From positions 1-64,000 of the forward strand of contig NZ_JAHXBU010000044.1 of NCBI RefSeq assembly GCF_020178975.1: 64,000 nucleotides of DNA, read 5' to 3'. Below are positions 1-8,076 of the stretch, piece by piece. A model generated the notes under the pieces. It was given only the letters and a program-made list of their open reading frames with translations. It was not told the DNA's origin and searched no databases. The position numbers and the translations under genes were made by a program. The DNA comes from Cesiribacter sp. SM1. GTDB taxonomy: Bacteria > Bacteroidota > Bacteroidia > Cytophagales > Cyclobacteriaceae. The first letter of the stretch is position 1. The number at the start of each line of letters is the position of its first letter.

Positions 1-186
1 TTGTTTCCTCTCACTTTTACATGTCAAATAGTATTGAGTAGTGGGTATTGAGTATTGAGACTAAGTCAGTACTTGATCTTAACTACAGATACTAAAAATA
101 TTATAGTAGCTATGAGTACAGTAGAAAGCGTGTAGCAGAGCCAAAGTCTCACAACCCACTACTAAGGACTCACTACCAAAAGAAAT
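1..186 (+). other. 23S-5S rRNA internal spacer (partial)
   Basis: This stretch lies directly upstream of the 5S rRNA and is inferred to be the end of the 23S-5S spacer of an rRNA operon that begins before the window. It contains three copies of the octamer GTATTGAG (within 31-58). It also has a 10-base inverted repeat, AGTAGTGGGT at 37-46 and ACCCACTACT at 154-163, that could form a long-range processing stem. No gene is visible. Confidence 0.5.
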
Positions 187-188
187 AA

Positions 189-295
<107 letters not shown>

Positions 296-308
296 ACCCA
301 TCAACCTC

Positions 309-342
309 AAGCCTCATACTGTAAAGTGTGAGGCTTTTTTTT
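309..342 (+). terminator. rRNA operon terminator
   Basis: The inverted repeat AAGCCTCA / TGAGGCTT (with ACACTT-type pairing inside) is followed by a run of eight T. It sits just after the 5S gene and is a classic intrinsic terminator. Confidence 0.85.
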
Positions 343-475
343 GCCTAAGCTCTTGCAGAATCATCTGGAAGGAATTTTTATGCTCTTGCATTCTGAGCTA
401 TGCACCACTACAGATGTCTGGAAATGCTTTATGGTTTCAGCTGCATTCAAACAGTGCTAAAATCAGTTTAAAAGA

Positions 476-510
476 CAAAGCCCCTCCAACTATAACTGGA
501 AGGGCTTTTA
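476..510 (-). terminator. Terminator of the aldo/keto reductase gene
   Basis: AAAGCCCCTCCA pairs with TGGAAGGGCTTT around a short AT-rich loop. Read on the minus strand, the hairpin ends in T-rich sequence about 25 bases after the reductase stop codon. It may work in both directions. Confidence 0.7.
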
Positions 511-533
511 CTTGTACTGTACTTTTTGCAGGG

Positions 534-1400
534 TTATCTGCTGCCTAACTTGTTTAACTGCTGCATATCTTCCTCAGATAGTGAGATAGAAGCTGCTTTG
601 TAGTTTTCTTCCAGGTGCTTTACTTTAGAAGTGCCAGGAATCAGCAAAATATTTGGAGCATGGTGCAGCAGCCAGCTGAGGGCAATCTGATGGGGACTAG
701 CCTCGTATTTGTTTCCAATCTTTTTCAAGACCTCCAGCGCCTGTACATTGCCTGCATTCAGGGGATACCATGGAATGAAGGCTATGTTTTGTTCACGGCA
801 GTATTCCAGTTCATCTTCCCAGTCCCGATTGTCAACACTATACTTGTTCTGTACAGATACAATCTCTATGTATTCCTGTGCTTTCCTGATCTGGTCAACA
901 GATACCTCAGAAAGGCCAATGTGCTTTACCAGTCCCTGTTCCTGAACCCTTTTCAGAAACTGCAGGCTTTGCTCAAAAGGAACTTCCGGATCTACACGGT
1001 GAAGCTGGTACAAATCAATACGTTCCTGTTTCAAACGCTTCAGGCTGCCTTCCAGTGCCTCCTGCAAATGATCAGGATGTGCGTTGATAGGCCACTGATT
1101 GGGTCCTGTACGGAGCAGTCCTCCTTTGGTGGCAATAACCAGGTCCTCAGGATAGGGGTAAAGGGCTTCTGCTATCAGTTCCTCTGAAATGTGGGGTCCA
1201 TAGCTATCGGCGGTATCGATAAAGTTGATGCCTAGCTCTACAGTACGCTTAAGCACCCTGATGGCCTCATCTCTATCCTTTGGAGGTCCCCAAATGCCAT
1301 CTCCTGTAATACGCATGGCACCATAGCCCATCCTGTTTACTTTTAGATCGCCGCCAATGGTAAAATGCTTCTCAAATCCCTCTCTTGCTTTATCTGCCAT
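534..1400 (-). CDS. Aldo/keto reductase
   Basis: This encodes a 288-residue NAD(P)H-dependent oxidoreductase of the aldo/keto reductase superfamily, a soluble TIM barrel that reduces aldehydes and ketones. The catalytic tetrad is visible as Asp62 and Tyr67 (in IDTADSYG), Lys92 (IATKGG) and His134 (YQLHR). The C-terminal IPGTSKVKHLEEN segment matches the family's cofactor-phosphate loop. Length is slightly short but normal for the bacterial AKR11/12-like branch. The gene is a single transcription unit with its own terminator, between the rRNA operon and the pigment cluster and divergent from the latter. The substrate cannot be told from sequence, and nothing ties it to pigment synthesis. Confidence 0.93.
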   Translation of the reverse strand: MADKAREGFEKHFTIGGDLKVNRMGYGAMRITGDGIWGPPKDRDEAIRVLKRTVELGINFIDTADSYGPHISEELIAEALYPYPEDLVIATKGGLLRTGPNQWPINAHPDHLQEALEGSLKRLKQERIDLYQLHRVDPEVPFEQSLQFLKRVQEQGLVKHIGLSEVSVDQIRKAQEYIEIVSVQNKYSVDNRDWEDELEYCREQNIAFIPWYPLNAGNVQALEVLKKIGNKYEASPHQIALSWLLHHAPNILLIPGTSKVKHLEENYKAASISLSEEDMQQLNKLGSR

Positions 1401-1834
1401 GATTTTATGTTTTAATTAAACTTCTTACAGCTTTTTCAGCAGGATTTAATGTAAAAACAGAGCTGTTATCCTATGTTCTATTTCCTGAACAGCAAAGAAA
1501 GCTTCTGTAATATGATCATTCCTGCTGGTTGCAGTTTTAATATATATATCAACCCGGGAGCCGGTGTAGAGTTATGCTGGCAGGCAGATTAAATTGAATA
1601 TTTTATCAGACTTCATCGTGCTTTATTTGCTGGACCGCATGAGTAAATACTTTAGGCTTATCAATTATTACTTAAGTAGTTTTCTAATCTTACATTACCT
1701 TTAATAATAGCTAAAGGCCTAATAAATTGGCTTTTACAGTGTCTTAAAACTACTTATCTTTAGCCTCTAATCATCTGATGAATCGGCTGCCTGCCTTCAG
1801 GATGTTAGGTAACATGATGAGCATTACCTGTTAA
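1401..1834. promoter_or_regulatory. Divergent intergenic region ahead of pigment cluster
   Basis: This 434-base region separates the reductase (minus) from the first pigment-cluster gene (plus) and must carry promoters for both. A near-consensus Bacteroidota promoter for the plus strand may be TTG at 1627-1629 and TACTTTAG at 1648-1655, 18 bases apart. A second -7-like element, TATCTTTA, lies at 1755-1762 without a well-spaced TTG. No gene or strong hairpin was seen. Confidence 0.3.
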
Positions 1835-4800
1835 ATGATCAATATATTCTATCGGATCTATGTCTTTATTAACAGGCATAAAACCGGCTCCTTCCTATTA
1901 CTCTTTCTAATCTTATCGGCACTGGCTCTTGTTAGCAGCAGAATTAAGCTGGAAGAAAATATTTCCAGTGTTATTCCGCAGGATGAAGAGCTTGCCCGCC
2001 TAAACAGGGCATTCGAAGGCTTTAAGATGAACAACAGGCTGGTTCTGCACCTGTATTATAAAGATTCTTCTCAGGCCGATCCTGAACAGCTGATCGCAGC
2101 TGCTCATGGGCTAAGCGATAGCCTGCAGCAAAATTACCAGGAGTACATCAGCGAAATCAGGCTGGAGATTGCCGACACTAACATTGAAACGCTGTATAAC
2201 TTCTATTACAGGCACCTGCCCTTTTATCTGCAGGAAGGAGATTACACCACCATAGAGGAACGAACCAGTCAGGAGGGGACCAGGGAAACCCTGAACAGGA
2301 ATTTTAGAGCGTTGATGTCGCCCATGGGCATCGGCACTAAAAAAATGCTGGTAAAAGATCCCTACAGCCTGGTGAGCATGCCTTTGCAGAGAGCACGCAA
2401 CCTGCAGATGGATGATAACATACAGCTGTACCAGAATCACCTCCTGACAAAAGACCACCGGCATCTGATATTTTTTGTTTCCCTGGCCAATCCTGCAAGC
2501 GAAACAGCTCAAAATGCAGAACTGATCCGCGGCCTGGAGAAACTGGAGGAAAGTTTTCAACAACTCTATCCGTCCGTAACTGTAGAGTACTTTGGCTCAT
2601 CGGCAGTGGCAGTGGCCAATGCAGGCCAGATCAAGCAGGATATTTACCTTACGGTAGGTATTGCTATTGTAGCGCTGTTTCTTTTTATCTCCCTTTTTTA
2701 TAGAAGTGCTTTTGTGTTCTTCATTGCCGTTACGCCAGGTATATTCGGCGCTTTGGTAGCCATAGCCGTTCTGGTGATGCTGCGGGATGAGGTCTCTGTG
2801 ATAGCCCTTGGAGTAGGATCGGTATTATTAGGCATCACCATTGATTATGCCCTGCATTTGTTTACCCACTCTAAAGTGGAGCGGGATATGCGGGTGCTGT
2901 TTGAGGACCTGAGCCTGCCCCTGCTGATGAGCAGCCTCACTACTGCCTGCGCTTTTCTGTCGCTTGTGTTTCTTCGCTCCAATGCACTGGCCGATCTGGG
3001 CATATTTGCGGGAGTGAGCGTAATTGCATCTGCCTTATATACGCTTGTAGTACTTCCACATTTTATTGTTAACAGATCTGTAGGAACTGTAAAACGCAGG
3101 GAGAATTTAGTTGAAAGAGGTGTAGCTGCCCTGGCCGCTTTTCCATTCGATAAATCTAAATGGGCCATAGCAGTTTTTGCACTGCTTTCAGCTGTAAGTC
3201 TTTTTACCTGGCAAAACTACAGCTTCGAGAGCAATATGCTCCAGCTCAACTACATGCCCGATCACCTGGCCCGCTATGAGCAGAACCTGAACAGGGTATC
3301 CACCTATTCTGCTAATAATGTTTTCCTGATCAGCACGGGCAAGGACTTATGGTCTGCCCTGGAAAGCGAAGCTGCCATGAAGCGTCGCCTGGACAGCCTG
3401 CAGCAGGAGGGGGTGATCATGGACTACCTGGCTGTTAGCGATATTGTTCCGCCACGTTCGGTTCAGGAGCAAAGCCTTAGGCGCTGGAACTCCTTCTGGC
3501 AGCAGCGTAACAGGGATAGCCTGCTGCTGGATTTTCAGCAGAGTGCACAGCAGGTAGGCTTTCAGGCAGCTGGTTTTAAAGACTTTGAGCAGCTGCTTAG
3601 GAAGGATTTCAGTCTACTGAAAGAAGAAGATGCCAGTGAAATCTTTTCGGTTGTGGGCGAAGACATGATCATCCAGAGCGGCGATAGTGTGGCCATCATC
3701 ACCACCGTAAAAACCAATGCTGCCAACAAAAAGCTGGTACTGCAGGCATTCAATAGGGCAGAGGGCACCCTTATTTTCGATAAGGCCCATTTCACCAATC
3801 GCCTGGTAGAGCTGCTGCAGGAAGATTTTAACCTCCTGGTTAATCTATCCCTGGTGGTGGTTTTCCTGATTATCCTGATCAGCTATGGCCGCATAGAACT
3901 GGCGCTCATTACCTTTATTCCAATACTGCTAAGCTGGTTATGGATACTGGGGCTCATGGGCCTGCTGGGGCTTACCTTCAACATCGTAAACATTATTATT
4001 TGTACTTTCATCTTTGGGCTTGGGGTAGACTACAGCATATTTGTAATGAGAGGCCTTACCCAGCAATATAAGTTTGGCCTGGCAAACATACTATCCTACA
4101 AGAAGTCAATCATTCTTTCTGCGGTAACCACCCTGCTGGGCATTGGTGTACTGGCCTTTGCTCAGCACCCGGCGCTAAGATCCATTGCCCTGCTGGCTAT
4201 TATTGGCATCCTGTCGGTTATTTTCCTCACCTTTACAGTAGAGCCCATTCTCTATAATTTCCTGATCCAGGGCCGTAAAGAAAAAGGCTTGCCGCCCTTC
4301 ACTGTACTTACACTCTTCCTTAGCCTGTTTGCTTTTCTGTATTTTCTGTTCGGCTGCCTTCTGCTCATGCTGATCAGGCTGATCTTCCTCTTTCCATTTG
4401 CATCGGAAAGAAAAAGAAAGAGGCTCTACCACCAGATTATGATGCTCTTCTGCCGCTCACTCATCTACATTATGGTGAATGTGAAGAAGAAGGTTATAGG
4501 GCGGGAACTGGCCGATTTCAGCAGGCCTTCTGTGATCATCAGCAACCACCATTCTTTTCTGGATATCATCCTGCTGCTGATGTTTCACCCCAAGGTGGTG
4601 ATGGTTACCAACGATTGGGTGTACCATTCGCCTTTCTTTGGTAAAGCAGTGCAGTTTGCCGACTTTATTCCAACCTCAAACGGAGTAGAGAACCAGCTGG
4701 ATAAAATAGGAAAGCTGGTAGAGGAAGGTTACTCCATCATCATCTTCCCCGAAGGTACCCGCTCAGATTCTTCCAGTCTTAACCGCTTTCATAAAGGAGC

Positions 4801-5701
4801 CTTTTACCTGGCTGAACATTATAAGCTTGATATACAGCCGGTGCTCCTGCATGGCACCAGCTATACCATGCCCCGGGCTGATGGTTTTTACCTCAAGAAT
4901 GGAACCGTAACGGTTAAATTCCTGCCGCGCATTGCTTTTGATGATGCCGCCTGGGGCAATAACTATTCGGAAAGAGCAAAAAGCATCAGCAGGTACTTTA
5001 AAAGTGAATACCAGCAGCTCCGGCAGCAGCAGGAGAATCCCGATTTCTTCAAAGAAGTGATCATAAAAAACTACATTTACAAAGGACCGGTGCTGGAGTG
5101 GTACCTGCGGGTAAAATATGGACTGGAGAAGGGTTACGAGCTGTTTCATTCGCTGATACCGGCAAATGCAAGTGTGGTTGATCTGGGCTGTGGCTATGGC
5201 TTTTTGCCTTATTCGCTGGCTTTTAGTGGCGAGGGGCGCCAGGTTACAGGCATCGATTACGATACGGCTAAAATAGAAGTAGCGAAAAACTGCCCGGTTA
5301 AACCTGCAAATGTACAGTTCGATCATGGCGATGTAACTACCTATCCTTATGGCGAGGCCGATGTATTTGTGGTGAGTGATGTACTCCACTACCTTTTGCC
5401 GGAAGACCAGCAGTTACTGCTGAATAATATGGTAAAAAAGCTGAAGCCCGGCGGTAAGATAATATTACGCGATGGCGACAGCAGCAAAAAGGACCGGCAT
5501 AAAGGCACAAAGCTAACAGAGGTGTTTTCTACCGGATCAGGATTTAACAAAACCAAGAATGAGCTCCATTTTATATCAGGCCGGATGGTAGAAGATTTTG
5601 CTGCCGAACATGGGCTGGAGCTGGAAATTATTGACAATACCAAGCTTACTTCAAACACAGTATTTGTACTAAGGCATAAGGGCTACCATGGAGAAGTATG
5701 A
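1835..5701 (+). CDS. Trifunctional MMPL/RND exporter, PlsC-type acyltransferase and methyltransferase fusion
   Basis: This 1288-residue protein joins three modules. Residues 1 to about 815 form an RND/MMPL-type exporter: an N-terminal membrane helix, a large periplasmic loop, a helix bundle near 270-410, a second loop and a second bundle near 670-810. Further hydrophobic helices near 823-850 lead to a cytoplasmic glycerolipid acyltransferase domain, with the HX4D motif in NHHSFLD near residue 902 and FPEGTRS near 970. Residues about 1090-1288 are a class I SAM methyltransferase with motif I VVDLGCGYGF near 1113. Family knowledge links this domain order to flexirubin/aryl-polyene clusters, where it is thought to finish the pigment (acyl transfer, methylation) and move it across the inner membrane. 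The next gene overlaps by 14 bases. The ATG at 1835 gives a proper first membrane helix. Confidence 0.92.
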   Translation: MINIFYRIYVFINRHKTGSFLLLFLILSALALVSSRIKLEENISSVIPQDEELARLNRAFEGFKMNNRLVLHLYYKDSSQADPEQLIAAAHGLSDSLQQNYQEYISEIRLEIADTNIETLYNFYYRHLPFYLQEGDYTTIEERTSQEGTRETLNRNFRALMSPMGIGTKKMLVKDPYSLVSMPLQRARNLQMDDNIQLYQNHLLTKDHRHLIFFVSLANPASETAQNAELIRGLEKLEESFQQLYPSVTVEYFGSSAVAVANAGQIKQDIYLTVGIAIVALFLFISLFYRSAFVFFIAVTPGIFGALVAIAVLVMLRDEVSVIALGVGSVLLGITIDYALHLFTHSKVERDMRVLFEDLSLPLLMSSLTTACAFLSLVFLRSNALADLGIFAGVSVIASALYTLVVLPHFIVNRSVGTVKRRENLVERGVAALAAFPFDKSKWAIAVFALLSAVSLFTWQNYSFESNMLQLNYMPDHLARYEQNLNRVSTYSANNVFLISTGKDLWSALESEAAMKRRLDSLQQEGVIMDYLAVSDIVPPRSVQEQSLRRWNSFWQQRNRDSLLLDFQQSAQQVGFQAAGFKDFEQLLRKDFSLLKEEDASEIFSVVGEDMIIQSGDSVAIITTVKTNAANKKLVLQAFNRAEGTLIFDKAHFTNRLVELLQEDFNLLVNLSLVVVFLIILISYGRIELALITFIPILLSWLWILGLMGLLGLTFNIVNIIICTFIFGLGVDYSIFVMRGLTQQYKFGLANILSYKKSIILSAVTTLLGIGVLAFAQHPALRSIALLAIIGILSVIFLTFTVEPILYNFLIQGRKEKGLPPFTVLTLFLSLFAFLYFLFGCLLLMLIRLIFLFPFASERKRKRLYHQIMMLFCRSLIYIMVNVKKKVIGRELADFSRPSVIISNHHSFLDIILLLMFHPKVVMVTNDWVYHSPFFGKAVQFADFIPTSNGVENQLDKIGKLVEEGYSIIIFPEGTRSDSSSLNRFHKGAFYLAEHYKLDIQPVLLHGTSYTMPRADGFYLKNGTVTVKFLPRIAFDDAAWGNNYSERAKSISRYFKSEYQQLRQQQENPDFFKEVIIKNYIYKGPVLEWYLRVKYGLEKGYELFHSLIPANASVVDLGCGYGFLPYSLAFSGEGRQVTGIDYDTAKIEVAKNCPVKPANVQFDHGDVTTYPYGEADVFVVSDVLHYLLPEDQQLLLNNMVKKLKPGGKIILRDGDSSKKDRHKGTKLTEVFSTGSGFNKTKNELHFISGRMVEDFAAEHGLELEIIDNTKLTSNTVFVLRHKGYHGEV

Positions 5702-7199
5702 TGTAATTATTATAGGCAGCGGCCTTGGTGGGCTGGAGTGCGGGGTTATTTTAAGCAGGGAAGGCTATAAGGTGCTGGTGCTTGAAAAGAACAAGCAGAT
5801 TGGTGGCAACCTGCAAACCTTCTCCCGTGATAAATGTATTTTCGATACAGGCATTCACTACATCGGCGGGCTGGAAAAAGGGCAGAACCTGTACCAGTAT
5901 TTCAAATACCTGGGCATCATGGACAGCCTTAAGCTGAAAAAGCTGGATGAAAATGGTTTTGATATTGTAACATTTGAAGGTGATCCAACCGAGTACCGCT
6001 ACGGACAGGGGTACGACAATTTTATTGAGATCATGTCGGGCCATTTTCCGGAGGAGCGCGAAGGTATCATCGCGTATTGCAATAAGATAAAGGAGGTGTG
6101 CCGCAACTTTCCTATGTATAACCTGAATCCGAGCGGAGGCGATTGGAGCAACATAGCCTATCATGATGTAAGTGCAAAAGAATTTATAGAAAGCTGCACT
6201 ACCAACGAAAAGCTGCGGGCCGTACTGGCCGGCACAAACCTCCTGTATGCGGGGGAAGGAGATAAAACCCCCCTCTACACACATGCCCTGGTAATTAACT
6301 CCTACATCGAGAGTTCGTACCGCTGTATTGACGGAGGTTCGCAAATAGCTATTTTACTGCAGCGGAATATTCTTAATAATGGAGGCAAGGTGCTTAAACA
6401 TGCCAACGCAAAGAAGTTTGTGTTTGAGGGTGACCTTATCCAGGCTGTAGAACTGGAGGATGGAAGGAGGTTTGAAGCAGATCACTTCATATCCAATGTG
6501 CACCCGGCTGTTACACTGGATATGGTAGAGGAAGGCAAAATTCGCAATGCTTATCGTAAAAGGATTAACAGCCTGGAAAACTCTGTGTCGGTTTTCATTC
6601 TATACATCGTTCTGAAAAAAAACACACTCGAGTCATTTAACTGCAACTACTACCATTTTGTAAAACCAGATGTGTGGGAGGGCGTGTCTTATACACAGGA
6701 TAACTGGCCCCACAACTATGCCGTCTTCACCGGTACATCTTCTAAAGAAAATGGCTATGCCGATACCCTTATCTCAATGGCATACATGAATTATGAAGAA
6801 ACTAAGGAGTGGGAGCGTACTTTTAACACCGTAGGTTATGAGGATGAGCGGGGCAGCAGTTATGAGGAATTCAAAAACCGGAAAGCAGAGGTATTGCTGG
6901 AGCATATGGAGAAGCGCTTTCCAGGCCTGCGGGATAAAATCTATCGTTACTATACCTCTACACCGCTCACCTACCGGGATTATATTGGCACCAGGGACGG
7001 ATCGCTCTATGGGATTGTAAAAGACTACAAAGACCCGATGAAGTCCTTTATTTCTGCCCGTACTAAAATTCCTAACCTGTTGCTTACCGGCCAGAACCTG
7101 AACATGCACGGGGTTTTAGGCGTAACCATAGGTGCAGTGGTAACCTGTTCCGAATTCCTGGGAAATGAATATTTGATGAAGAAAGTCAAAGAAGCGTGA
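5688..7199 (+). CDS. Phytoene desaturase-like FAD oxidoreductase
   Basis: This 503-residue flavoprotein belongs to the CrtI / retinol saturase-like amine oxidase superfamily. The N-terminal dinucleotide-binding motif is clear (DVIIIGSGLGGLECG, then an acidic residue in VLEK). The C-terminal FAD-contact segment (LLLTGQNLNMHGVLGVTIG) is typical of all-trans-retinol 13,14-reductase-like proteins. It overlaps the preceding exporter fusion by 14 bases, so the two are probably translationally coupled. Related enzymes occur in flexirubin-type clusters, where redox changes to the polyene are expected. Whether this one saturates, desaturates or hydroxylates the chain cannot be read from sequence. Confidence 0.88.
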   Translation: MEKYDVIIIGSGLGGLECGVILSREGYKVLVLEKNKQIGGNLQTFSRDKCIFDTGIHYIGGLEKGQNLYQYFKYLGIMDSLKLKKLDENGFDIVTFEGDPTEYRYGQGYDNFIEIMSGHFPEEREGIIAYCNKIKEVCRNFPMYNLNPSGGDWSNIAYHDVSAKEFIESCTTNEKLRAVLAGTNLLYAGEGDKTPLYTHALVINSYIESSYRCIDGGSQIAILLQRNILNNGGKVLKHANAKKFVFEGDLIQAVELEDGRRFEADHFISNVHPAVTLDMVEEGKIRNAYRKRINSLENSVSVFILYIVLKKNTLESFNCNYYHFVKPDVWEGVSYTQDNWPHNYAVFTGTSSKENGYADTLISMAYMNYEETKEWERTFNTVGYEDERGSSYEEFKNRKAEVLLEHMEKRFPGLRDKIYRYYTSTPLTYRDYIGTRDGSLYGIVKDYKDPMKSFISARTKIPNLLLTGQNLNMHGVLGVTIGAVVTCSEFLGNEYLMKKVKEA

Positions 7200-7242
7200 T
7201 TGTTTAAGAAACCTTATTTTTTATTAAACGTAAGCTTGAGAA

Positions 7243-7905
7243 ATGGCTGTTTTTATGAAAAGATTTTTTCAACTTAGTTTTGTCTTCTTATTGCTGGCAA
7301 TCTCCTGTACATCCTGTTTTAAGCAGTTAGCAGACAAATCTTTTACCAAAAACATAGCTAAAGCCCCTTATGATGCTATAATTGTTCCAGGATATCCGTT
7401 TCAGGATAGCGTCTGGAATGATATCATGAAGATCAGGGTGTACTGGTCGCACTACCTCTATGAAAATGGGTATGCTCATAATGTAATCTATTCTGGCAGT
7501 GCAGTTTACACGCCATATATCGAGAGCAAAATCATGAAAGAATATGGCATTGCCCTTGGTATTCCGGCAGACAAAATCATAACGGAAAGCCTCGCCAAGC
7601 ATAGTACCGAAAACCTTTACTATTCCTATCAGCTTGCCAAAAAGCAGGGATTTAATAAAATAGCGGTGGCAACAGATCCATTTCAGAATGCTCTCCTGGT
7701 GCGTTTTGCCAAAAAGAATAACATGGATGTAGACTTCCTGCCTATTATGTTTGATACCCTGGGAAAAATAGAAAAGACTGATCCTAAAATTGATCCATCC
7801 ATTGCCTATGTGCCTGATTTTGTTTCGCTGCCCGATAAAGTAGGGTTTTTCAAGCGATTCAAAGGTACCCTTGGTGGTAATATAGATCCTACCTTATACC
7901 AGTAG
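7243..7905 (+). CDS. YdcF/SanA-like (DUF218) lipoprotein
   Basis: This encodes 220 residues with a hydrophobic signal and a likely lipobox ending in Cys (LLLAISC, with a second Cys at TSC), so it is probably a membrane-anchored lipoprotein. The rest matches the DUF218 fold: a core strand YDAIIVPGYP, a central IYSGSA motif and KHSTENLYYS, the family's (E/S)xS-T-x-x-N-like segment. Members such as ElyC and SanA act in envelope maintenance, but their chemistry is unknown. The start may instead be the ATG at 7255 (MKRFFQ), which gives a cleaner signal peptide. It sits inside the pigment locus, and its role there is unknown. Confidence 0.8.
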   Translation: MAVFMKRFFQLSFVFLLLAISCTSCFKQLADKSFTKNIAKAPYDAIIVPGYPFQDSVWNDIMKIRVYWSHYLYENGYAHNVIYSGSAVYTPYIESKIMKEYGIALGIPADKIITESLAKHSTENLYYSYQLAKKQGFNKIAVATDPFQNALLVRFAKKNNMDVDFLPIMFDTLGKIEKTDPKIDPSIAYVPDFVSLPDKVGFFKRFKGTLGGNIDPTLYQ

Positions 7906-7945
7906 TTTAACAAATTACGAATAGAAAGTACATGAAGTATCAGAG

Positions 7946-7980
7946 GCCGGGCTGCGCATAGTAGTACCGGCTTTTATTTT
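7946..7980 (+). terminator. Possible intrinsic terminator after the DUF218 gene
   Basis: GCCGG (7946-7950) and CCGGC (7967-7971) can pair around a 16-base loop and are followed by TTTTATTTT. The stem is short, so this is a modest prediction. Confidence 0.4.
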
Positions 7981-8049
7981 GCTGCCTTTGCATGAATTAA
8001 TCCACGCCCGAAATAGTTAAGACCTTTAGGTAAAATAGCCTGTTGTTTC

Positions 8050-8057
8050 TAATTTTG
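8050..8057 (+). promoter_or_regulatory. Bacteroidota -7 element candidate (TAATTTTG)
   Basis: TAATTTTG is an exact match to the TAnnTTTG consensus, 20 bases before the start of the C45 hydrolase gene and just after the possible terminator. A convincing TTG at the -33 spacing is missing. Confidence 0.35.
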
Positions 8058-8076
8058 CCGCTATTCCATTGTGCTT

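Noticed and set aside
615-1187. 190-codon plus-strand frame opposite the aldo/keto reductase
   Set aside because: The minus-strand frame has a complete catalytic tetrad; the opposite frame has no recognisable domain.
4763-5389. 208-codon minus-strand frame opposite the exporter fusion
   Set aside because: It lies fully inside a gene with clear acyltransferase and methyltransferase motifs and shows no motif itself.
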